The notes below the pieces were generated by a model. The model did no database searches. It saw only the letters and a program-made list of their open reading frames with translations, and had not been told where the DNA came from. From Marisa cornuarietis (lineage: Eukaryota; Mollusca; Gastropoda; Architaenioglossa; Ampullariidae), in contig SMMW01000001.1 in assembly GCA_004794655.1 (NCBI GenBank), forward strand, positions 5,353,501 to 5,417,500: DNA of 64,000 bases. The letters run 5' to 3'. Positions 14,476-25,520 of the stretch are shown piece by piece. A program made the position numbers and the translations under genes. Each line of letters starts with the position of its first letter. The first letter of the stretch is position 1.

Positions 14476-16414
14476 GCTTACGACAGAAAAAAAAAAGAAA
14501 TGTTATTTAGTCATTCACAGATCAAAATGTAACCTTAAATATTTCAAGAAATTTTTTTAATTAAGCAGGATGGTACTTGAACACAAGGCCGCCAAGAGCA
14601 GAGGACATTTCTGGGCCCCTTACATTAACCATTAACTGTAATCGGGAATTCTTTTCCCATTATATGGTAGTATGCTTACAAGTTATAATTATACTGGCAA
14701 TATCTACATTAATTACCTTTAGTACCGTTATACAGATAGCAACCAACTAAGATCTACACCACTGCGCACGAGATGAGAGTTTTACAGCTGTGTACACGTC
14801 AGTGGTCAGTAAATAAGGAAAAACGATTTTGCATTTTCAGCCGTGTTACTGTATTTGTTTTCTTTCCTGGGAGATTTACTTTTTTAAAAAAATGAGAGAA
14901 ATATTCACTGACCAAGGCCGGGCCCCCTTCACAGCCGCGGGTCCGGGTACACCAGACCCCCCCATGTCCGCCCCTCTCGTCAGGCCTGCTTGAACATCCC
15001 AGATTGAAATATATTTTGACCGTTGTTGAACTACAGATATTTTTAAAGAAAAAACCGACTTTTTTTAAATCTTGCGAATGCTGCGTGCGTGATGGTGAAG
15101 AATAGCGATAAACTTCCCTCGCCAGATGTCTGACGATAAGAAAATGCGCGTAGCGCACCACAAAAGACGATCACTCTAGTATTTACCACACGTTAGTAGG
15201 TCGACGCAGTGTCCAAGTTGTAGTGGAGTCACGTGACGAGTACGCGATGCACTATGCACTGTTTGACGTACAAGGGTGCGTCGATTTAAAGGGGCCATCC
15301 CGTTTTGTTCGGACTTCTAAGCTTGAGGGTAAGAGACTACACCGGCGCCTTTCACCAGGGCCGGAGTTGCCTCTGATAATGACATTTCAGCCCTAAATTT
15401 TGTTTCCAGGCTGAACAGGACAAGTCATCGACTGATTGCAGCACCATTTTGCACAGGTTACGCTACAAATGAACTCTGTAGAGTTATCTTTGTCAGGGCA
15501 ACCATTTGAACGGAAGGACAACACTTCAAGCTGAGGCAGATGCAGAAGCATTTCCGCTCTCGAAATTTTTTTTCACTACACGAAGGCATTAATTTGACAC
15601 TACATGTACAAAAAAGACGTTCATGACTCAGAAAGGAACAAGAAAAGAGACGTTATTTATCTGAAAGCTGCGTTCGTCTCCTAAATCTCTGTATGCTTTA
15701 TATATATATATATATAACACAGCTGACAAAGCAAAAATAAAACTTCCTCGTCTGAAATTTATGGATAAGTGTGAAAGACACATAAACTCTGATGTAAGCT
15801 AGCCTTCGAGTTCCTCAATTAAAGAGAACAAGAAAAAAAGACGGAAATTAAATATGATATATATTTTATTATATTCTCAAAATCTACAGATGCTACCACC
15901 TCATTATTTGTGTGGTTAACCAGGTGCAATATGGGATGGAGACACCAGTCCCTTCCGGCGTTATCAGCCCTCGCTTGAGTTCGAAAAAGTACTCTGTGCA
16001 CTTTTTACATATTTCCGCACGGTAGGCTGATTACAGTCATGGATAACGATCATCGTCCAACTGACAGACGCCCCTACGTGACAAACCGAAGTGAACGCCT
16101 TTGCATATCTCTGTGCCCTCGCTCACCTGGCCAGTGCAGCGGACGTGCCGTGACGTGACGTGCCTGCTAAAGACATACCTTGGTCTTCCGTCCTCCGTCC
16201 TCCGCCCTCCCCCTCCGCCACTTCCCTCACCCTCTGCAGTACCAACTAGTTGTCATATCCGCAGCTTGTGCAAAACTTCGGCGTGGGAATCCATTACAGG
16301 AAAACTTTATCGCGAATCTGGCCAAGTGTCTGTTCAGAAACCCTAAGGGAATAGCCGCGACGATTGAAAAGTCAGCTCTCACAATGTCAACAGCTCAGAA
16401 CGTCACCTGTACTG

Positions 16415-16540
16415 ACAGCTGGGTAGGCGTCGTACACCGGGGGTTAGACCGTTGCGATCAGAAGATGGCAGGTTCGAGGCTAACCAGGGCCTGTGACTGG
16501 AAAACTTTTCCCCCCGTCCAGCCAGCGGCAAAGGTTACCT
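16415..16540 (+). mobile_element. tRNA-derived SINE-like fragment
   Basis: GCTGGGTAGGCGTCGTACAC, then GGGGGTTAGACCG and GGCAGGTTCGAGGCTAACC (B-box-like, about 16469) resemble a decayed tRNA-related head. No intact tRNA structure is seen. Confidence 0.3.
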
Positions 16541-17934
16541 ACTTTCCATGGAAGATAACAGTAGATGGAAGTGTAGGATTGGGTTCCGAGATCTACATAA
16601 CCATGCCTTCACACCACGAACCACTTACGTATTGTGCCTACGGCCACAAATCCATGTGACACCTTTTTATTGACAATTTTTCTGTTCTTAATTATGGCGT
16701 GGGAATGCGCAGAGCTTTGGAAGGGTGCCTAGTGGGAAGTTAACTTCTTCCCTTGGGACCTCCCTCTCAATATTTTGGATTCCTCTTATTATGCCATTAG
16801 CCTAGCTGCCTGCTTTTAATTTTTTCTGTATATGCATTTATATGACTATGATATAGAAATGTTTGAAAGTATAGGTACAGTTAAGCAGGTCCTCAAGGGA
16901 CTTATAGTTGTTCTGTTTACAGACCGCACCTTATGTCTACAGCAGGATAGTATACAAGAAGTAAGCCAAATCAGCAGTAGGTAAAGTGTACTTTAAAATG
17001 TTATATTTTTCTCCTATAATAGAGAAAAATAAAACACAGCATACGTGGGGAACAAGGTCGAATACGTCATCAGTAAGGGGGTCCTCCAGCTTGTGGTCAG
17101 TAGACCTGCCTCCGGGAATGTAGAGGGCTACATATACTTGATAGAGCCAGGCTGCATACCTCTTTGAGTGATACAGTCACTATTTTACAACTGTTCTGCC
17201 TGTGATGTAGATCACCCTTTAAAAGGGGCTGATATGTTCGTAGTCAGGACAAAAGTATCTTCGAAAAGATGGTCTGCTTGTCCATCGAGTGCTGAAGTGT
17301 GTTCATTGAACAGTAATGGAGACGGCGTCCCAAATCACAGAGCACTAAAAAAGAATAATAATATAAAATATATAACACACTTTTTTAAACTAAAATGATG
17401 TATACTGTAAGGTGGTACAAAAGGTAATGCAGCTTACAAGAAGTTCTTGATTGTTAAACGGTCCGGACAGTAGATGGTGAAGCTCTCTCCCCCTTCTCGT
17501 CTATCCTTTCCTCTCTCTGTTTATGTGTACACGTGTAAATCTGTTCATGTGTACATGTGTCCAAGATTATGAAAAAGCTTACTTTTTTAAAATAGACAAA
17601 CGCCAATTGAAGAACAGCTTTTTGAAAATTGCGCCACCAATATTCTGCATCTTTTTTAAATTGCTTGTTTGCGTGTTTGTTTTCGTCTATACATAAACAC
17701 AGAACCCATCCCTTCGTTCCAATAACATCTTAACATCCTTCGATGTACTATAAGAACTTGTCGGATGTTGTGCAAGTCCATCTTCTCTACAGATAACTGG
17801 TATCAGCACGTTTCATTAAAAAAAAAAAAGCAAGAACGAGGGGTTTTTTAAATCCCAAACCGGTGGTTGAGGTATCGTTGCTTACATTGTTTTGTTCTTG
17901 AACTGTCGTAGCTGTCACGTTGCAGCAGATAAGA

Positions 17935-18120
17935 AAGCGTGTTACGACAGCGAAGCGTACGGCCAGTGGCTGCAGGCTGTCGCTCCACGGCGTGGGTGGT
18001 ACAGCGCAAGTCGTGGCCGAGCCGTCATCAGCCAAGGGTTCAAATCCTGTCCGTGTGTCAGCAACGCTGCAGGCAGCAACCTTCCGCTATTACTTAGGTG
18101 TTTGGTGTCAGTCGTGAATC
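17935..18120 (+). mobile_element. tRNA-derived SINE-like sequence with B box
   Basis: GTGGTACAGCGCAAGTCGTG (A-box-like, about 17996) and GGGTTCAAATCC (B box, about 18037) are about 40 bp apart, as in tRNA-derived SINE heads. The rest does not fold as an intact tRNA, so I do not call a tRNA gene. The 3' limit is a guess. Confidence 0.35.
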
Positions 18121-19024
18121 ATTTAGGTTTCCTAAATCTTATTGTTAAACTTCAGCTTGCTTCCACCGAAGGAAATGCGTCACGTGATGGCACAGTAAGG
18201 TGATGGTTGAGAAATGGGGGGCAGGCAAACGTAAGGCTTGTTGTTTCGCTGTACGACGGAAAGCAATATATCAGGTGTTATAACGCCAATCTCGAAAAGG
18301 GCTTCAATCCTTCGCGTTGTCACGCTGCAGACGACAGCTTGAGAACTCATCTAGCCCAGCAGAAGCTCTCTTTAACATCAATGATACATACCATGGAATA
18401 CGAGCTTCTGCGATGGTTTTGACCAACGGAATCCTGACGCTCCTGCAAACTGATCAGATGACACAGCGCCATTCTGTAACAGTGCTTGCATCTGGTGTCA
18501 TGTCTGTGTCAGCCCCCTGCGGCAGGACTTCTTTGCGTTATCTTGTTGTACGACTGCTTTCGCTAAAATCGTGGTGAAGACCAGGAAAACTTGACTCAAT
18601 GCACCGATCATTATGCGATCTCCCGTACATCACTTTTACATGGCAACTCAGATGTACAGGTAAGTACTTCTGACGGAGGTCAGATAATGGTGACTGTTCC
18701 TGATGTTCTGATCAGGCTTCTCATAGTGGTCTTCGTCTTCTTGATTGTAGGCGTTGTTGTTGCTGTAACAGCAGAGCACAAGGGATTCAGCAGTAGTTAT
18801 CATTGGGTAGAGAACTTGGATGTAGAGTTAAACGTTATAGTATTAGCTTCTGGTACAATAGTAATACCTTTTCCTGCCTTGAGGTCTTGAGGTGTTTTGT
18901 GGTACCACTTAAAAATTACTGTTATCGACTGCACAATATTTTCCGAAAAAATCGAATTTTTAACATTTGACATTTTAGCGTCTCGTTTTAACAATGTTTG
19001 CTATTTTCTAAGGGGCGTTCGTGC

Positions 19025-19026
<2 letters not shown>

Positions 19027-19096
<70 letters not shown>
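19027..19096 (+). repeat. TG microsatellite, about 35 units
   Basis: A perfect (TG)n run; the Cys/Val-rich frame across it is an artefact. Confidence 0.98.
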
Positions 19097-19097
<1 letters not shown>

Positions 19098-20075
19098 GCA
19101 GAGTTATGGTTGTGCCAACAACGCACACACATATGCGCACACACCATGTTTTTCTCCACCTTTACTTTGGTTAGTATATTGCTACTACAACATTATCTGC
19201 AGGACACAGTTGTACTGGCCACACAAATATTTCAGTTTGAACATGAAAACACAACGGCTGGGGATTTATGATCAACCACATTTTTTAAATCCCACAACAG
19301 CATGGAGGATGAGTGAGGCGGAATGTTTAAGAGGACGGACGGCATGTACACTTGAAGTTGTTCTTGTGGGTGTGTGTGGGGGAGGGGGAACCAGAGTTTA
19401 TGTGAAATATTTATACTTTTATTACACACCTGTTCAACAAATATTTGGCTTTATCACTGAGTAGCACTCTTGTCACTGCCGTGCGACGAACAGCACCTTT
19501 CTTACGATGACACTACCTGACTGCTTGTAATTAATTGTACACACTTTGTCAAATATATCACCAAATGTTTACATTATGGGCATAGTAAACATAATCCCAT
19601 GTTCAACAATGTGTTATTTTAAGAGGACCTCTAAACGTTTTTTCTATAATGCTAAGATGTGCATCTCTTTAAATTGCAATATTTAGGTGTTGTCTCTTCG
19701 AATAAACTTTATTAAGGTTCTCCTTAAGTTGTGTGTGAAGGTTACAGTTAATTGATGTTTTCTGAGGTAAATATTCGGGATTTTGGAATGTTTGTCAAAG
19801 TATAATACCAAGCTTGTTTGCCAATTGATTTGACACTATAACAGAACTTTAGAGCGCGTCGGAGGTTGAACGATTCAACACTTTGCGGCCTTTACAGATG
19901 GCGTGAGACTGTGGCATGAAGTTTGCCGCCACTTCTTGGCATACCTTTGTCTGCGCATATTTTTTTTTTCGTACAGGATACCCTGAGGGCTTCAGCGTGT
20001 CCACCCACGCCAGTAATTTTTACTTCAGTTTGGAAAGCCGGTCAGCCAGGTTTTGTAATGCGGCTCAACAAGGCA

Positions 20076-21131
20076 TTAAAACACTTCGCCGAGTCGGTGC
20101 ACAGACTCAACCCCTGGGGCAGCTGACACGGCACACCACTCATGTCTGTATTGGGTGTCTTGCACAGGACGACCAGTCCTCTCCTTGACGTTCATAAGCC
20201 AGTTCTGCCTCTGGCCATTGCGGTGTCGACCACCCATTAATGTACTTTGAAGCACGGACACGGTGTTGTGCTGGGTCACATGGTCAAGCAGACCAGCTTA
20301 CGTTTCTTGACTGTTGCAACTAGAAGTTCCTGATGTCCTATGAGTGTGGCGACAATGTTTCGTACAAAGTCATTTGTTTTGTGCTCTTTGTACGAGATCT
20401 TTAGCAGCTTTTTGAGGCACTTGTTCTCGATTACAAAGATTCTTTTCTCCGTATCGAAAAGGAGGGTATATATTTCACAACCGCAAAGCAGGATCAGTGC
20501 TTCAAGCGACTTGTACATGTTGTACTTGGTAGTAAACTTGATGTTTAGTCATTGCCGCTGTTGCTGTTGAGATCCGGATGCCGATATTTGTCGTAGAGCT
20601 TCCATTCTTGGAGAGCTGTGCTCGTTTATCTCTTATACAATACTTCAATGACTTGGATGAGGCCCTGTTCGATGTTAAAAGTTTCGCATCACATGTCAGT
20701 CACTCGTGCCGGACTCTGTCAAAAGCCTTTTTAAAGTCTAGGAAGTTGAGGTAGAGGTCCTGTTGGTGCTTCGAGATGCTACTTTATCAGATGAGACAGA
20801 TAAATCTGCTTAACTGTGCTTCTGCCTGTTCTGAAACCATCCTGTTCTACTGCTAGCAGTTCTTTAGCAGCAGTACTAAAGCAATTCTGCATTTATTTCA
20901 GCATGACTTTATTTAGTTGGCTCCCAAGTTGCTCAAAAGTCTAAACACGGTTCTTTTAGTCTTTAGTGTTCTTCTCGGTCGCTCCCATAGATAATGGGAA
21001 CTACATCCCCCGAACGAATGCTGCCCGTGTGCTGTAGGTTCTCTAAGTTGAGACACAGCTTCCACATCATAGAAGAGTTCTTTGTTCAGATGATGAGCTC
21101 GTCTTTTATGGGCACTGGTCTGGTCTGACAT
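20076..21131 (-). mobile_element. RTE-like non-LTR retrotransposon (LINE) remnant, reverse-transcriptase C-terminal half, broken
   Basis: Read on the minus strand, fragments in different frames match the end of an RTE-type endonuclease/reverse-transcriptase ORF in order. First comes a GFRTGRST-like RT motif near 20830. Next is a YKSLEALILLCGCEIYTLL / EKRI.. ENKCLKKLLKISYKEHKT block (20276-20518). Last is a GGRHRNGQRQNWL..VKERTG..VQDT..R.EWCAVS block (20076-20279). Many stops and frameshifts show that it is dead. The 5' part with the endonuclease is missing. Confidence 0.82.
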
Positions 21132-21549
21132 TATGTTTAACTTTTCAAGTCTAAATACATCTTTTTAATTTGGGTTCTTTTGGTCGAAATATGGTTGTGT
21201 CTTAATACAGTCTGGACATATCTTTTCTTGCACCTGTCAGGTATAACTGTCAGTGCACTTTTATATTAATACAATACAGATCTAACGCGAAATAACCATG
21301 CTTACACTAATGTTCATGTCCTTGTTTACATGTAAGTGCATGTTTGAGAATTAATCGTAACATTAACCAGCAAGTGTACTTTGTGTTAAAACCGAGGACA
21401 ACATGAATTTGTATGATGAGCTGTCTGGCAATGGCCCTTTAAGCTATCCGAAGTATAGGGTACAAACTATTGCAGCGCACAGCGACTACAAAAGACTTAA
21501 CGCTCACAGTTGTTTGCTCAATGTTTTCTAAGGCTTACAACTTCGAACC

Positions 21550-23520
21550 CATCCCCCCCCCCAACCACTAGCTTTCTCGCTAGGTCAGCGTGACCCCGAG
21601 AAAAGCGTCAACAATCAAGCACTGAGAGAGTGAACGAGCGTTATCGCGATCACGTGACTCTTCAGCTGGCGAGGATTGTCTTCCCACCGTCACGTACGTT
21701 TGAAAGCGTGTCTCTGTCGTTTTGTGTCAGTTCACTGGCCTGCCTCCTTGCCCACCCACCCCCCAGCCATCACCCCTCCCCACAAATGCAGGCTCCTCTG
21801 AGTGCGAGCTTCCGGGCTACCACGACACATGGTGTGTGGGTGGTGCTGGTGGCGGTGGTGGTGGTGGTGGTGTCTGTATGTCGTCGGTGTCTGATGTGAC
21901 TGATTTACTTTTGTCTCCGGATCCCTGCCGTCTCACGCCCCCTACTTCTTTATCCCCGGGCCTGAGACTCACGTAGAGGGTGCACGACAACTGCAATTTA
22001 TTACACGTGACAGCAATCGGCCACTCATCACCGTCACCACCTGTAGCACTTTATATACACCACCAACCCCAACCCCCCAACCCCACAAACCACTACCCTC
22101 CATTCCGCTGCTCTTCAGCTCTTCCCCGTCTCTCTTCCCTGTCCTACCCCCCTAAAGCCTGAACCTCCTTCAGCAACCCCACCGTACCGTGCGACAGCAC
22201 TCAAGTGCCAACAAGAAAGCACGTTGGTCCATTCAACCAGGCAGTTGAACCCGCAGAGCCCTCTGCACGAGCGTTGTTATCAGATTATACACAGGAGTGA
22301 ATGAAGTCAGGAACTGGCGTTATGTAAGCGCTGCCACGACGGTGCGTGCGTGCATGTGTGTGTGTGTGTGTGTCGCTGTATCCAGAAGTCCATTGAGAAT
22401 GCTGCAAGCTACAGTGGTGGGTGGGGAAAGAGAGAACGGCGCGAAGAAAGTGGTATGTATCGCAGGCTGGGGTCTGAGATTAGCGCGCTTGCCCGCGCCA
22501 CCACGCGCACTTCCGTAGACTGAACTGTGCAAGCGTGGAGGTGGCGCCCTGACTGGCGACACTAGATAGGTTTGCAGAGCGTGCGAACAGGGCCTTAGCG
22601 CGCCCACAGTCATCGCCGCTAACCACACTGTGCTTTTTTCCCCCCTACACCTCCAGCTACGACTGGCAGGGTTTGGAGTGACGGAGGACGGGGAGGACGG
22701 GGAGGAGGCAGCCTGGGAGGAGACGAGGACTGCGCGAAGCTCTGGTTGGGAGCGTGTTCAGTTTCGTCGACAGTGTGTAGTCTGGTGTTTAACATGGCAA
22801 TTCCTCACTGAATTTCCTTGGAATGCAAGTTTTTTTTTTTTTGGACATCTTTTCTTTTCAAACTTCTTTTAACAATCACCTTATTTCACGCACAAGAAAT
22901 ATTATTGGCTGACAAATTGGTACTCAGTACCTTAGGGCCCTGTAGTAACTGGAGGGTAAGGGAGGATTAGAAGATCTGTAACAAGAATGTCGCCCTTTTC
23001 GAAGCAGGAAGGCCGTCAGTGTGTGGCTAAATATTCGGCAAGTGCCTTTAGCCTGACATAAGGGGCGGATGTGATTACGTGGTCTTGTACCTTTTTCCCG
23101 CCTTATGGAAGCCTTGCTCCCAGCGAGCAGGAGGGGGTTACTCCTCGTTAGGCCTCGCTTGCCAGGGTCAGGAGCACGCTGCTCGCTCTGGCTAGAAGGT
23201 CGTGTCAAGGGTCGGCACGAGGGGGACAGGGGTACGGATCATGTCCAGGAAAGTGTCGCCACGCCTGCCCATCAAAACAAGGTGGTGAGTACCTCCGCTA
23301 CTTTCTCCCGCGCAGACTTGCAGCAAGCAAACTTGCCCCACCCCACCCCACCCCGTCCCCCACTTGCACTTTTGCTCGCCGCTCCGGAATCCGGGGTGTC
23401 ACAAACCCCGCTCGTTGTGCACCCTTCCACACTGTCAGTATCTTGTGAAACGTGGCGTCCGCCATTCTTTCTGTTGATCCGTCAAACCGGTCAGTCATTG
23501 TTAACTCTCGTTTAAACGGA
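21550..23520. promoter_or_regulatory. GC-richer island, possible promoter or first-exon region
   Basis: Compared with its surroundings this stretch is richer in G, C and CpG (for example 22310-22610 and 23095-23400). It has C-tracts at 21550-21565 and a strong G4-type tract at 23336-23361. No convincing start exon could be phased to the bHLH exon, and no TATA box or initiator was confirmed. It may simply be compositional. Confidence 0.25.
22349..22372 (+). repeat. TG/CG-rich short repeat
   Basis: GTGCGTGCGTGCATG followed by (TG)n. Confidence 0.8.
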
Positions 23521-24295
23521 AATATCACGGGGCAAGCGCTGCCCCACCGTCCCACAACACACAGACACACAGACATACATGTCCTAATTGTACAACAAAC
23601 CTTTGATTGTGTCAACGACGCGGTCGAGTGAGAAACTCTCAGGATCTTGTCGGACGGTGGAGTTTGGGACAACTTTTACAAGTTTGAGGCTTTTTTAGGA
23701 AATTGTTTTTGTATGTACTCGTGAAGAAAGTGTCGAATGAGCGCGAATTAAATGAGGCATGTCTTATACTGCTGGGCTGAGGATCCAACTGGTCTGTCGG
23801 TAAACCTTTATATTTGCTGACTGCTCTTCCAGATGCATGATCTGGTGATGAGCAGAATGTTGCAACTTTCAGCACTTCTCCTGCCCTCGTGTTGAGTTTC
23901 TTCTCTGCGCGCAAGAATTTCCCACTCTATGTAAGAGAGAGAGAGTGTGTGATCACATTTAACTTTAGTTTTACGATGAACAAGTAGAAATGCATGCAGA
24001 GATCCGTAATTCTTCGCGATGCAGGCCAGAAGTTGATTAAAAATTTAGTGGATTTATTTTTTTATATATGTCTGAAGTAACTTACTCTGACGCAACAGAA
24101 GCTAAGGCGTGGTTCTACTGTTCGTGTACAAGCTTCGAACGAAACCACACAAGTGGATAGCACCACACTGCACTCAGTTCGCCCAGTGCACGGGACTAGC
24201 CGAGCCAGAAATGGCCTTTCCTCTCCGCGGTTTTTCTTTTCTTTTTGGTCTATGGCGACCACTCGAGCTCAAGGATGTGCATATCATAGTGTTTT

Positions 24296-24668
24296 GCCTC
24301 GAGTTACAAGGACACGTAAAGAGGTACTTTATCATGGTGTGTTGTGCCTCGAGTTACGAGGGCATACAGTTGGCTTATTCTAGCGTATTGTGCCTCGAGA
24401 TACGATGGCATACATTTGGCTTATTCTAGCGTATTATGCCTCGAGATACGAGGGCATACATTTGGCTTATTCTAGCGTATTGTGCCTCGAGATACGATGG
24501 CATACATTTGGCTTATTCTAGCGTATTATGCCTCGAGATACGAAGGCATACATTTGGCTTATTCTAGCGTATTGTGCCTCTAGTTACGAGGCTATACTTT
24601 ATTTTAGCGTGTTTTACCTCGAGTTACGAGGATGCTTTTATCCTAGTGTGTTGTGCTTCGAGTTTGTT
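24296..24668 (+). repeat. Minisatellite, 46-bp unit, about 8 copies
   Basis: Units begin GCCTCGAGATACGA and run through GGCATACATTTGGCTTATTC to TAGCGTATTGT. Starts at 24346, 24392, 24438, 24484, 24530 and 24576 are exactly 46 bp apart. Edge units (24296, 24616, 24655) are diverged or shortened. Most units carry CTCGAG. The long frames across it are by-products of the repeat. Confidence 0.93.
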
Positions 24669-25289
24669 TGTGTTTCTTTGTTTACAATGCGAGATAACGA
24701 GCTCGAATTTAGGTGCATTAGACTCGAGAAAACAGTGTTTGATTACGTAAGGTTACGTGAAGATTTTCTGCTGAGGCAGCTTGTACTGTCCACTGGAGAA
24801 AATCATCATCGTCATTATCCCCTTAACCCTGGCTGGTCGTATGGGAACCTAATAACATTTCCACCAAATCTCGCTTTCTCGGTTCTCTGCCCTTCTCTGG
24901 AAATACAAGAGCACATCCATGCGTGGGTATTGTCTGCCCCTTTCTTTTTTGTCTGCCGCATCGTTTACTGCCCTGTGCTATTCCCTGCTGATTCATTTTT
25001 GCAAATCCCGATAATCTTGTGTTGTACCCATACGATTAAGTCTTCATATTTTCACAGTGGATAGGTCTTTATAGTGCCCATTAGTATTTCAGTTCGAAAC
25101 ACTGTGATGGCCTGCTCCATGGTGTTAAGTGTTCCAATTAAAAAAATAACTTAAGTACACCATCACGATTAAATTTCCATACTTCTATTAAAACTCGTAT
25201 AATATCAGTTTGCCTATTAAAACAACGGATACCAAACTCAAAGATACAGAGGAAAGGCACTTCATAGGAAACTCGCAGAAACCCTACTT

Positions 25290-25520
25290 TACATGTGCGT
25301 AGTGGTCAGCGCGATGTACCCGTGATTGGCCGTGAAGCGAAGCTTACTTTCCCTAGTCAATCCAGCTGGTGGGAACGGGTACCTGACTCGAAAGAGTGTT
25401 TGGGAAGGTAAGGCAGCAAAGGAGAGAAGATGGGCACTGCCTTCACGTAAGGCTGGCCCCGACACAAGTGAGGTCTAACACCTCACTCCCTGACGACCTG
25501 AAAAAGGTCATGGCACGATC
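25290..25520 (+). mobile_element. SINE-like element, probably tRNA-derived head plus conserved body
   Basis: An A-box-like TAGTGGTCAGCGCGATG (25301) is followed by a compact body with GGGAACGGGTACCTGACTCG, an AAGGCTGGCCCCGACACAAG block, TAACACCTCACTCCCTGACG and CTGAAAAAGGTCATGGC. This has the look of a dispersed molluscan SINE. I see no second full copy in the window. Confidence 0.45.

Larger units (their letters stand above)
12166..20075. other. No recognisable gene; scattered SINE-like fragments
   Basis: Includes the three SINE-like pieces and the TG microsatellite. The 99-codon frame at 18591-18890 predicts one hydrophobic segment (LIRLLIVVFVFLIVGVVVAV) but has no homologue I recognise and no splice or promoter context. 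Confidence 0.5.

Noticed and set aside
18037..18050. tRNA gene suggested by GGGTTCAAATCC
   Set aside because: The acceptor stem and anticodon arm do not pair into a cloverleaf; treated as a SINE-like fragment.
18591..18890. Small membrane protein frame
   Set aside because: One hydrophobic stretch in 99 codons but no signal, splice, promoter or homology support.
19021..19464. Cys/Val-rich frame of 147 codons
   Set aside because: Its core is a TG microsatellite.
22630..22872. Possible first exon with ATG-containing acidic frame in the GC-richer island
   Set aside because: No donor that would give the needed phase before the bHLH exon could be justified, and the peptide has no family similarity.
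24528..25064. 178-codon plus-strand frame
   Set aside because: It starts within the 46-bp minisatellite and continues in sequence without recognisable domains; probably chance.
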